From positions 1-64,000 of the forward strand of contig ML978129.1 in the NCBI GenBank assembly GCA_010015805.1: 64,000 nucleotides of DNA. The letters are read 5' to 3'. Shown one piece after another: positions 22,170 to 31,771 of the stretch (within the stretch, counting starts at the first letter, position 1; every line of letters begins with the position of its first letter). The DNA is from Rhizodiscina lignyota (Eukaryota; Ascomycota; Dothideomycetes; Aulographales; Rhizodiscinaceae). The notes below the pieces were generated by a model. It was given only the letters and a program-made list of their open reading frames with translations, ran no database searches and had not been told where the DNA came from. The translations under genes were made by a program, and so were the position numbers.

Positions 22170-22736
22170 GATGGAAACTGCTAACGAATCCCTGATTGCA
22201 AACCCTCAGTTGCGTGATCCTTCAAGTACCTCGCGAAAGATCTGTATGTTCATCTCGTGGACAGTCTTAGAACCGATCCATTATGCTTCTCGAGTCGGTC
22301 TCCGAGTTATCATCTCTTTCGCAACAAGGTTGAACAGCACCTGCTAAAGACTCGTATGTTCTTGTTCTGTCAGGGAGAAACTGGAATAATCAAATATCTC
22401 TTGTGCTATGACATAATGCAAACCATTCCGCATATGTGAATATGACGGCTGAGGTTTTTTTGCCTTGTCCCACATCAAATTGGGAAAGTCAGTTAGAAAA
22501 TTGCGAATGTCTAGCATCGTCGCCGGAAGGAAAAGGCTAAGGACTGTTAGAATACGAAATAGAATATAAAAGAAGTATACGAACTCTTGGTTTAGCCTTA
22601 TTTTCCGGTAATTACGAAAGATATTTGTCCATTTGTATCTTGCCGTAATTATAGATTTAGAACCTTGGAGATTGATGAGGCATTTCGCTCTTTGCTCTAT
22701 ATAGTTTCTGGCCTCGACTGTCGAACGAATCTCACA

Positions 22737-23036
22737 TCAAATCGTTGAATATAGTGAGCATTCTCGAAAAGGCTTAGAAAGCTTGTGAATTAAAGGATTG
22801 AGAGGGCCGGGGGAGGAGAGGGCTCCCTGACCGATTATATACACTAAAATAAGGAGAAGGGCCTCGGAAATTAGGACTCCGAAGCCTAAGGCGACTCCGA
22901 GCCGTGCCAGTTGACTGACTCGTTCAACGTCGACCGAATCTAGTACATTCACAGCAGCGACCATTCGAGCACCTAGCTTTGCATATTTGGGTGGTACGAC
23001 ATTGGATATGGTGCTATCGGTATTGTATCTCGCCAT
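22737..23036 (-). CDS. Possible small single-pass membrane protein
   Basis: 99-residue frame starting with ATG at 23036. Residues about 50-72 form one hydrophobic helix (VALGFGVLISEALLLILVYI). No recognised domain and no splice partner. It lies in a decayed, repeat-prone block, so it could be a chance frame or a young lineage-specific gene. Confidence 0.25.
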   Translation of the reverse strand: MARYNTDSTISNVVPPKYAKLGARMVAAVNVLDSVDVERVSQLARLGVALGFGVLISEALLLILVYIIGQGALSSPGPLNPLIHKLSKPFRECSLYSTI

Positions 23037-23615
23037 TATCGTAGGAAAACTTGATGAGAAAGAAGTGACAGAAAATGGGATCGGTGATGGACTAAGGTTG
23101 AGCGCTTAGTGTCAGTGCCGACATGTCTCTGTCGAGAGAAGGTCGTTGTAGTGGCCGCGCGAAACCAAGGCAGCTGAGATCGAGGACGTAGTGGCAAAGT
23201 GATTGAGATGAGGTGGACAACCACACGTACGACTAAGAAGAAAGACTGCCGCCAGAGAGAGGAGAAATGACCGCACAGAAGAGAGATGGTGGTGAAACTG
23301 AGAGGTGGCGGATCCGAGTGGTGGGAAGGAAGGAGCGCTCGACATGTCACAAGAGGCGCCCCAGCACCACGTCTCGCCGAGATATGGATACCATTATCCA
23401 AGACTGTAAACGTTAATAGTCTGGTGAATCTCATGTCTTCAATCCTCTTAAATTCTACGAACCAGGCTGAGACGAAGTTGCGAGTCCTCGAACCCACGAA
23501 TCCGAACGAGGTTACGTGCGTCGAACTCGCGAGTTGCAACATATTAAGACGCGCGTATACCAAGACGACTGCCATGATGGTGCGCATCTATCTTGACATG
23601 TCCTGGTAGGTCGTA

Positions 23616-24056
23616 ATGAGTGTGGAAGTGTACGAGCTTGCTGTCGGGATGGAAGAGCTGACTGACCTGTTTAGTATGTTCGACGACGCCGCTGGATCTA
23701 ATGCTACTGTTAAAGCCGGCGAGCGTACGTTCAAGTTGCATGAGAACATTCTCTCCTGTCACTCAGAATTCTTCAGGAACGCATTTAACAATGGACTCAA
23801 GGTACGAAGCCGTATGAAGACAATCAACTCGCTTTGTCTAATAATACGAAGGAGAGCACGTCGAACGAGGTCATCCTGTTCGACTGTAACGAGCAAGTCG
23901 CTCATGCTATGCTTCTCACCTTCTATAAAGGCACTTACGCCATACCTGCGGGGTCTAACAATATTAGCATTTCACAGATTGGCTTTCATGCTGCAGTCGC
24001 TGCACTTGCTTGCCGTTACCAAGTCAAAATCGCAGAGAACATTGCAATGATGAATA
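23616..24056 (+). pseudogene. Truncated BTB/POZ-domain gene
   Basis: Two exons, 23616-23801 and 23852 to about 24056, with a 50-nt intron (GTACGA donor, GTCTAAT branch, AAG acceptor). The product begins with a short lead, then GERTFKLHENILSCHSEFFR, NAFNNGLK, a NEVILFDCNEQVAHAMLLTFY patch read across the splice, and ACRYQVKIAENIAM. This is the BTB/POZ fold, a dimerisation module often acting as a Cul3 adaptor; fungi have many short members. The reading stops making sense near 24056, where the opposite strand begins to read as the 2OG oxygenase gene. The 3' part of the BTB gene is therefore lost and it is probably not functional as a full protein. Confidence 0.72.
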
Positions 24057-25587
24057 TCGAAGTTTTAGTTCGTCTCGTTCCTCTTCACTATCGTTATCAT
24101 CATCTTCCTTGTCTCGAGAGTCATAGTCGTCCTCGCAGCCTGAACTTGGCTCGCATTCCCCAAAAGTTTCGCGTTCGACGTTTGCGAGAAAAAAGCTAAA
24201 CTCAAGTTCTTCTCCGACTTGCTTCAACCTGAGCGATCTGGCGAGATCGTTTCCCTTCAGAGTCCCCAAACGCAGGCTCTCATCGGTGTATTCGTGATCA
24301 AGCATATAAATTAGTTTGTCAGGCATGGAACCGTCGCGAATCTCATTGTTCCATTTGCGGAAAGTCCGGCGGAGTTGGGTGGCGTCGAAGAACTTGTCCG
24401 TTGCTGAAAGATGTTGGGAAGGGTTCTTATTCAGGAGGTTGTAGGTAAGAACCCAGCGATAGCCACTCGTCACCTCTTTCACTTCATGCTTGACATCAGA
24501 ATACCTGTACTTTGACTCAGCGGCAGAAGTGGCTCGATTCTGGACAGTATGACATACCAACATACGAAATATGGGCTCTCACGGCTGGACCACTCAGGCA
24601 GATACTTTGTTTTACCTGCATGAGAAGCCCGCACGGTCCCTCCACCGTACGAAGAAGACAAGCATACAACCAGAGTTCCAAACATTCCAGCGCATTTCTC
24701 AGTACTGAGATATTGTCAGCTCTTTGCAACTCCACATTATCGGGTACTCTTACTCTTGATGAGCTTTAAACATGGCGCCTTTCTCATATAATAGCATCTT
24801 GTATAGCTCTGCGTCCACTCTCGCACTACTGATCCCCATTTTCTTGCAGGCATTTTCCACTATGCTTGGAATCACTCGCTCCGTCCATGCTGGATTCTGT
24901 ATCTCAAATTCATCAGGATTCATCTCCCAGGTTCTACGGACCGAAACGTCGACAATTGTTTCGCTCCCTTTGCCAAACGGTGCCTGATGGCACTGGTCGA
25001 TCAATTCCAAGGCTTGATTTTCAGCAAGAGGAGATTGGAGAGGCCCAATACCGGGGACATGTATTTGAGGGTCGACTGCCTCATACAGCGCGTTTCGGGT
25101 TCGCAGTCGCCCCCCCTGCCAACAAAATATATCTTGTACTGCTGGCTCGAGCTTGATATAGCCAATAATATATTGCGGCCCATCGGGAGATTTACAGAGA
25201 TTTACAGAGATTTGCGGATTATATGCGAGTGGAACTAGTCCGATTAGACATGTCTTACGCACACACCATCCTCCTTTTAATCGACATAACGGTTATTGGT
25301 CAGATTAAGCTCGAGCCAGCCAGTCAAGATATATTTTGTTGGCAGAGGGAGGGGGGACGACTGCGAACCCGAAACGCACTGTATTCGCCAGAAGCAGCAA
25401 AGTCTCCAAAAGACCTGATACCCTCCAAATCAGCCAGCAGGTCATTTTGAAGGCCTTCTTCGAAATCGCTCAGGTCGCTCCCATGCTCCTGCGAAGCACA
25501 GTCCGAAGCCCGCTCGGAAGCATGGTCCTCGTTGGATGTTGCTGGAGTGCTGCCAAGGTCGATAATGTTCGTAAATGATGCTGCCAT
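24057..25587 (-). pseudogene. 2OG-Fe(II) oxygenase gene, N-terminal half, broken
   Basis: Minus-strand gene from the ATG at 25587. It holds an acidic N-terminus (DLSDFEEGLQNDLLADLEGI), then PQIHVPGIGPLQ, then QAPFGKGSETIVDVSVRRTW, then LLYEKGAMFKAH. A 49-nt intron (24705-24753) restores AHQDTEKCAGMFGTLVVCL, giving the iron-binding H-x-D. Later come SDVKHEV and TSGYRWVLTYN, the distal His and the 2-oxoglutarate Arg of prolyl-4-hydroxylase-like enzymes. Breaks: a 296-bp MITE in the coding sequence at 25086-25381, a frame change between about 24540 and 24600, and a sudden end at about 24057 where a BTB gene fragment begins. The substrate of the family is unknown to me. Confidence 0.8.
25086..25381. 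mobile_element. MITE of Tc1/mariner type (296 bp)
   Basis: The ends are inverted repeats: left begins CAGCGCGTTTCGGGTTCGC, right is its complement with one mismatch in the first 24 nt. Similarity runs inward for about 80-90 nt, including a 20-nt identical ATATATTTTGTTGGC-containing block and a length difference in a C-run. TA lies directly outside each end (25084-25085 and 25382-25383), the mariner-type target duplication. No transposase is encoded. The interior has a short tandem of AGATTTACAG near 25185-25210. It sits inside the 2OG oxygenase coding sequence; leaving it and one TA out gives an uninterrupted frame reading ASGEYEAVDPQIHVPG, which shows it is an insertion. Confidence 0.85.
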
Positions 25588-26423
25588 AGTCAGGGCAGAT
25601 GTTCATCTAGAAAACGTTGTGGATCGAATGTTGAAGATCTCAAACATTCATGAGATATCGAAAGAAGTAATATACAGAAGGTTAGGGTTGCTGGGAAAGC
25701 TGAATGAAAAAAAGTGGTAGCCTGTTCATTCCACACTCGAACTGAATCCAATAATGATATCAGCAGTTCGAATTGTCACTACTTAATTGGAGGAGGGACA
25801 TACACATAAAACAATGTTGACTTCAGGTGCGTGGACACAACCTTAATTCTTGATGTAATTACATACGTCGGACGCGTGAGACGCGTATGGCCGAATACAC
25901 GCTAAAAGCGCCCACCCGCTGCTCCAGACTTAGAGTACCAATCCCAGCGCGCTTCCGTCACCCTAGATTCGATTCTTTGGGCTTAGCCTACCCAGGCTTA
26001 GGTGCAGCGCCCCCGGAAGTTGGGTGCCTTCGGCTTCTTTGATGAAGCACCTATGCCCATTAAGCAGCGTCTTCGCATTCTATCTGTCAACTTCAATGTC
26101 GCATTCAGCCCGGACGCAATGAAGTTTAGATTAAGCGGCATATTACATTGACGGCTCAGGACGTCGCTAGGAACACTACTCCGACATATAGGAACTACAT
26201 CAGATGATCGTGCCTTAAGCTCAGGATGAGGCTGTGCATGCAGCATGCACAAGTCGGAAGCCAATCCAAAGGGGTGAGGCGAAGTTCACGAAGGCACCAG
26301 CTTGGTTATGTACACCATCTCTTTTCTCTCTATTCTACCTGTCTTGTTCCTCTCAATTCAGAAGCATATAATGTCTTTAACGCTCGCAGTTTCCGGAAAA
26401 GAGTTTCATTCGCATGTGCGGCC
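25588..26423. other. Intergenic, no intact gene
   Basis: Between the 2OG relic and the NACHT gene. Contains direct repeat copy B and unremarkable short frames; probably carries the NACHT gene promoter. Confidence 0.45.
25898..25912 (+). repeat. Direct repeat copy B (15-nt core)
   Basis: Second exact copy of the core at 21190-21204, with ACGCGT again 11 nt before it. It lies 310 bp outside the start of the broken 2OG gene. Confidence 0.6.
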
Positions 26424-29400
26424 ATGGACCCTCTCAGTGTCACAGCAAGCATAATCGCCGTCAGTCAACTCGCAGAGACCTTGCTAAAAACCGTGCGCGC
26501 AATAAAATCTGCATCAGAAGACCGCAAGTCTCTGGTCATAGAGATCAGCGCACTTCGTGGGATCTTAAACACCCTCCAAGAGACGCTTGACGATATTGGC
26601 GATGAGGAGTGGGCAACCACAACTCAACTGCTTAATGCACCCGACGGGCCGTTACCAACCTTGAAGACTGCCTTGGGAATGCTATTACAAGCACTAGGAG
26701 TGTGGTCGCCAAATGCGTCTTCCAACGGCAAAGTCTCTAAGCTTCGCAGTGCGGCAACTGCGTTGGTGTGGCCTTTCAAAGAAGGAGAGGTCAAGAAGCG
26801 ACTTGAAACTATTGGAAGGCAAAAGTCTCTTCTGAGTCTCGCTTTGGATAATGACCATCTTGCTTTATCCAGAGCAATCCGTGACGATACGCAGTCAATG
26901 CTTGGGAAGATCAAGAAGGTCGAGATGATGGTTGAGGGGGAGATCGACAAGACGCAAAGAGCCAGGAACGAAGAAATAAGTAGACGACTCCAAGAATCAT
27001 TCGAAGCCGCCTTGAAGTGGTTCGCTCCAGTGGATTACTTGGCGAAGCAAAAGGACGTCTTTCGACTCTATCTTGAAGGGACTGCTGATTGGTTCATGGA
27101 GCATTCGAGTTTTGTTAAATGGAAGCAAAGTGAACAGCGAACCCTGTTCTGCACAGGCATTCCTGGTGCTGGCAAGACTGTTTTGGCATCTGCGATTATC
27201 GATCATCTCACCCAAATCGCGGCCATAGACAAGAGTGTGGGAGTTGCATGGATATACTTCGACTATAAGCAACAGCAATCTCAAACGTTGGGAAACCTCC
27301 TTGCGGCATTATACATGCAACTCACGCGACAAACGCCCGAATTCATCGATGACGCTTCAAACCTAGTTATTAGCCTGCAGAGAAGCTATCGATCTGCATA
27401 CAGGCCGACTGTCAAGGAATGTGTCTCGGTTCTGGAACGAAAGATCGCCACTTTCGAGAAGGTGTTCTTCGTCCTCGACGCACTTGATGAGTGCGATAAG
27501 GATAGGTCGATCAGAGATGAATTCCTGGAAGAGATTCAGAACTTGGACAACAAAGTTCATATTCTGGTCACGTCGAGGGACGCCGCTGAGATCGACGATG
27601 CTACCGTGGAACGCATTGACATGAGTGCACCACCGGAGAGCATTGAGAAATATGCGTACCACCGAATGAACAATGATAGACATCTCAATAAGCACTGCAA
27701 TGGCGACACAGGCCTCCAAATGAGCATTAGCGATACTTTGAGGTCCAGAGCAAACGGGATGTTCTTGCTGGCAAAACTACACATGGATCTCCTCGAGAGA
27801 AAAGGAAGACGAAGTAAATGGGCTCTCAAAGAGTCCGCTAATACGCTCCCGGAATCATTGGATGAGACGTACTTGGAAACATTGAGACGCATATCGCAGC
27901 AAGATACTGAAGAAACGGCCCTAGCGATTCGGACGCTGTCCTGGGTCTACTTCTCACACGAGCCGCTCAGCATCCAAGCGTTTCAGTATGCTATGACTAT
28001 TGAGCCTGGAAATATTGAGATTCAGCAAGAGAAAATTGACGACCCGGAATACCTCTGTTCTTTATGTGGCGGATTGGTGATGCTCGACCAGGAGGCTAAA
28101 ATTGTCCGTCCTGTTCACGAAACTGCTCAGGACTATCTGCACCGGACGCGTGAGCAGCACCTCCCCGATGCACAATGGGCCATTGCAGCATCGTGCTTGA
28201 CATTCTTCCTCTCCGCGAAATCGTACACGGCTCCAAAATACACGCCGCCGAAGATTTTAGACCGTGGTGTTCGAGGGCCTCGACTTTACCGATATAGAGC
28301 CCTGGCCCACATAGCTTCCAATCCCTTTGCCAAGTATGCCGCAGATTACACAATCACTCATATTCACGAAGCGCCGGAAGCCTCAGTACTTGACTTGTTC
28401 CTGGAGCTGTTGAACAACGAATGCAAATTCCGTGGGCTCCTACTTGTTCAACCGCACGCAACATTCAGGTTTCGTAACGACTTTGACTGCGGCTATATCG
28501 GTAACATAGGAGCGCTACAGTTCGTCATGCTATATGGTTTTCAGCTCATGAGTGAAAGACTCATATCAACAAGTCAGGTTTCCGTCCTCGATGACCCCGA
28601 CTACAACGAGCAGACTCCACTGCATGTAGCAATATCGATGAGGCGACGAGAGCTGATCAGAATGCTTCTACAGCGTGGAGTGAACCCAAACCGACGCTCC
28701 AGATATTGCATTTCGGTTCCGGCACATTACGTTACCGTCCGCGCGGAGAACGTATGGTCATCACCATTGGAAGAGGCTTCATACACCAACGATACGGACA
28801 TGGTAGAATTGCTTAAAGTATATGGTGCGACAGCCTGGGTTTGTGGATTTGAACATCCTTACGACTCAAGTAGTTGGACTGGCGTCGAAGGGGTTCCGTT
28901 CATTTCCGATATTCCGGTCTCGCTGAGCGCGTACATGACATCCTCGGGACGCTCGCCAAAGAAAATTAAATCATATTTTCTGCCTCATCATACGAAAAGA
29001 GACTCTCCGATCAAATCTTTGGAATGGCTCACCCGATTGGAACCTCTGATCGAGCTACAGGATTACTCCCACATGTCCTCTGTTGATATCATTATGGCTT
29101 TCAATGAATCCGACGTGCTTCAGATAATACATACGAAAGAGTACCTTACCGATCAGCGCCACCTCGCAATTCTTCGAATGATCCTATTTCTGAGGCCGGA
29201 TATTAAGCTGGGTGGTGCCGACGCGGCTATTCTTTTCACTTACGCAGTAAAACATCGAAACCGAGAGATGATCGAATTGCTTGTTGATCGACAGCAAGAT
29301 TTCGATGGGACCTGCTGCGTCTCTTATCGCGCACTTGTTGAAGCCGTCGACGTTGGGCTCACGGATGTAGTCAGGCCTATCCTTGAGGCTGGCGCGAAAC

Positions 29401-29786
29401 ACATCACTACTAAGAGTCCGGAGCCCACGTTGTTATGGATAGCTTGCTTTTTTGGTCATGTCCAGATGATCCAAGTGCTCCTAGACATGGATTTCGACAT
29501 CGACAGTGTATTTTATATCGGTGGTCGCGTTCTTGGGACACCTCTACTCGCGGCAGCGTCGTCGGGCAAAATTGATGCCGTTCGAATGCTGACAGACCGT
29601 GGAGTAGACATCAATCTTGCTTGTTCACATATGGGAACAGCCTTGGAGGTCGCTCAATCGTTGGGAAGGACCGAGGTCGCTAACTTCCTTAGCAAACTGG
29701 GAGCTACAGAGAGCGGATCCGGATCGAGTATGACCCCAGAGTTGTACAAAAGCGCATATTCCCAAATCGCTGCTGGTGCAGGATGA
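26424..29786 (+). CDS. NLR-like NACHT-ankyrin (STAND) protein
   Basis: Single exon, 1,120 aa from the ATG at 26424, chosen because MDPLSVTASIIAV is the usual start of this fungal family; the open frame reaches back to 26226. Residues 1-130 are the helical fungal N-terminal domain. A NACHT NTPase follows: P-loop GIPGAGKT at about 245-252 and Walker B FFVLDALDE at about 347-355. A winged-helix-like region continues to about 600. Ankyrin-type repeats appear at about 728 (TPLHVAISMRRRELIRMLL) and from about 1005 to the end. Fungal STAND proteins of this layout act in non-self recognition and regulated cell death; the ligand here is unknown. The frame looks intact. It ends 60 bp from the convergent esterase gene and borders the decayed 20-26 kb block. 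Confidence 0.93.
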   Translation: MDPLSVTASIIAVSQLAETLLKTVRAIKSASEDRKSLVIEISALRGILNTLQETLDDIGDEEWATTTQLLNAPDGPLPTLKTALGMLLQALGVWSPNASSNGKVSKLRSAATALVWPFKEGEVKKRLETIGRQKSLLSLALDNDHLALSRAIRDDTQSMLGKIKKVEMMVEGEIDKTQRARNEEISRRLQESFEAALKWFAPVDYLAKQKDVFRLYLEGTADWFMEHSSFVKWKQSEQRTLFCTGIPGAGKTVLASAIIDHLTQIAAIDKSVGVAWIYFDYKQQQSQTLGNLLAALYMQLTRQTPEFIDDASNLVISLQRSYRSAYRPTVKECVSVLERKIATFEKVFFVLDALDECDKDRSIRDEFLEEIQNLDNKVHILVTSRDAAEIDDATVERIDMSAPPESIEKYAYHRMNNDRHLNKHCNGDTGLQMSISDTLRSRANGMFLLAKLHMDLLERKGRRSKWALKESANTLPESLDETYLETLRRISQQDTEETALAIRTLSWVYFSHEPLSIQAFQYAMTIEPGNIEIQQEKIDDPEYLCSLCGGLVMLDQEAKIVRPVHETAQDYLHRTREQHLPDAQWAIAASCLTFFLSAKSYTAPKYTPPKILDRGVRGPRLYRYRALAHIASNPFAKYAADYTITHIHEAPEASVLDLFLELLNNECKFRGLLLVQPHATFRFRNDFDCGYIGNIGALQFVMLYGFQLMSERLISTSQVSVLDDPDYNEQTPLHVAISMRRRELIRMLLQRGVNPNRRSRYCISVPAHYVTVRAENVWSSPLEEASYTNDTDMVELLKVYGATAWVCGFEHPYDSSSWTGVEGVPFISDIPVSLSAYMTSSGRSPKKIKSYFLPHHTKRDSPIKSLEWLTRLEPLIELQDYSHMSSVDIIMAFNESDVLQIIHTKEYLTDQRHLAILRMILFLRPDIKLGGADAAILFTYAVKHRNREMIELLVDRQQDFDGTCCVSYRALVEAVDVGLTDVVRPILEAGAKHITTKSPEPTLLWIACFFGHVQMIQVLLDMDFDIDSVFYIGGRVLGTPLLAAASSGKIDAVRMLTDRGVDINLACSHMGTALEVAQSLGRTEVANFLSKLGATESGSGSSMTPELYKSAYSQIAAGAG

Positions 29787-29846
29787 TTGTGGTCATGAGG
29801 ATCTAACGCGATTCTAAGTTTCATCTGTCTCTTGGAGATCCATTAT

Positions 29847-31771
29847 CTACAACAGTCCCATTGCACTGCAGTTGGCATCAATGATGCTGCCAGGGACCTC
29901 TTGTACGAGATCTCCATTAGATCCGAACAGTAGCATCGAGTCTGTCTTCGGGCTGTAATCAGGCCAAGCCCATTCATTCGGTAGACCATGCCCCAGAGAC
30001 GGTGGGATAGACGGATACGTCGCGAACGAGAGGTAGAGTGCTATATCATGTCAGCCAAGGCTCGATTCGCTGATTTAAATGCGAGGTAGGGTTAAAGTTG
30101 GGGTACGTTGTACTGTGAATTACAAGCAATACGAATCGCTGGGTTCTGTAAGACATACATTGCATAATATCACTCAATGCAAACTCGAAAGGAGTGGCTC
30201 GACCATGATATTCATCGAACGTGCCAAAAATCAATGGAAGCTCGGCTATTTTCGCATTAGCAATGACTATGTAGCTTAAGGGGTTTCGCTACTTACCGCC
30301 ATGATAGGCTCCCATCCATGGAAGTGGGCTGATATTCGAGAAATTGCCTCCGTATTGAAAACGGTACGTCGGCAGACCTGTGAGTGCTCGATTCCTGGCC
30401 ATCCAGTTAGCATTGTAAAACTTTCTATGCAGCCGATATCCAGAGGACCGACCGAACTTCTTGCGCAACGGGACACGCGATGACGCGTTGGGTTGCTGCA
30501 TAAAGAGCTGCAGGACCGGGACCGGCAAGAGTAAAGTTTATAAAATAAGCGCCCTCGTTGCTGTTACTTCCTAAAATTTGCGGCTATTTTGCCCCCAGTC
30601 AGATATCAAGTTTGTGGTCATGGACAACGATAAACTCACAAACTTGGCCACTTGACCTTTTAATGCCCGATCGGTGTAGTTCGCCCAAATAGTTTTGTTG
30701 TCAAGCACTGGAACGAAACTCAAAGCCGGTGTCGCATGGCTATTGATATAGTCGACTAGACTCTGTTCTAGCTTGGTCGCCGGAACTTTTCTCATGCAGT
30801 CTAACTCCGCAGCTCCGTTTGCATCGTCACAGCCTACCCGCTTAGCAAGGAAGGTGAAGTTTGTATGCTCTACGTCTTTGCTCCCAGAGATTTCGGCCGT
30901 TCCAGAGTCGCAAATCCCGCCGCTGATGATTGGGTCATCAGGATACGCGTAGCTATACATGTTGACACTGGCAGCGCCTGCTGAATGGCCCCAAAGCATT
31001 ATCCGTTTTGGGTCTCCACCGAAAGCTGCGCTATTGTCTCGCACCCATTCGACGCTAAGATGATTAGCGATGATCCTGTGGAGCACAATATGAGAACCTT
31101 ACGCAAGTCTCTGGTCGAGAAGGCCCACATTGTTATCGGTCAATGCTCGAGAGTTGGGAAAGCCGAAGACATTGACGCGGTAACTGTAACAGATGAGTTG
31201 CTTGTACCGTACTAAGCTGAAGCAGCTCATACTTAATCACGACCACTATATGGGCCTGAGTCCGCTGGACCCAAGGATATGGGACTTTCCACAGCGTATT
31301 AGCACCGCCAAAGATGAAGCCACCTCCTGGGAGGTAGATGAAAACCGGAAGCGATTCTTCCTTCGGATGCAGAGGGGCCCAGATGTTCGCATACAGGCAG
31401 TCCTCAGACTGTGCTCCGCTTATGAGCTGTTCTGGGACGATTTGGTTATAGATGTTTGGTGTGTTAGCAATTTGCTGAAAGCAAGAAGGTGCGAAGCTCG
31501 TAGCGCTGATGGTCCTTCCGACTCGCTGCTTAGGACTCGGCGGTGCAAAGCGAAGAGCTCCGACTGGAGGTTCCGCATAGGGGATTCCCAGAAACCAACG
31601 GACTGCTGGGGTAGTCTCATTGATGTATCCGTGAACGCGTCCGGACGTCGTTTCTACAACAAGTGGAGCGCCCAGGTTACGGCCCTTTCCATATTGAATT
31701 GCTTCACATGCACTACCTATGGCGACCAACAATACCGCAGTATTTAAAGGCCGAAACAGTAACATCCTCAT
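29847..31771 (-). CDS. Secreted type-B carboxylesterase/lipase
   Basis: Seven exons: 31233-31771, 31103-31183, 30640-31054, 30453-30583, 30297-30394, 30159-30245 and 29847-30040 (514 aa). All introns except the last (118 nt) are 48-58 nt, and every junction keeps frame. One donor is GTCGGT, weak but with a TGCTAAC branch. Residues 1-24 are a signal peptide. The oxyanion-loop GGGF motif precedes the nucleophile Ser231 in GHSAG; Glu355 in GSNSNEG and His420 in AYHGAELPL complete the triad. The enzyme hydrolyses carboxylic esters or acylglycerols outside the cell; the exact substrate cannot be read. Family length (500-560 aa) fits. It is intact despite looking fragmented in unspliced frames. Confidence 0.93.

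Noticed and set aside
20590-25912. A complete Starship or other large DNA element
   Set aside because: No intact recombinase, no convincing terminal site or target duplication for the block as a whole; the direct repeats alone are not enough.
31133-31771. Carboxylesterase appearing as separate broken pieces (pseudogene idea)
   Set aside because: Six introns with good splice signals join all pieces in frame, with the complete Ser-Glu-His triad and a natural end.
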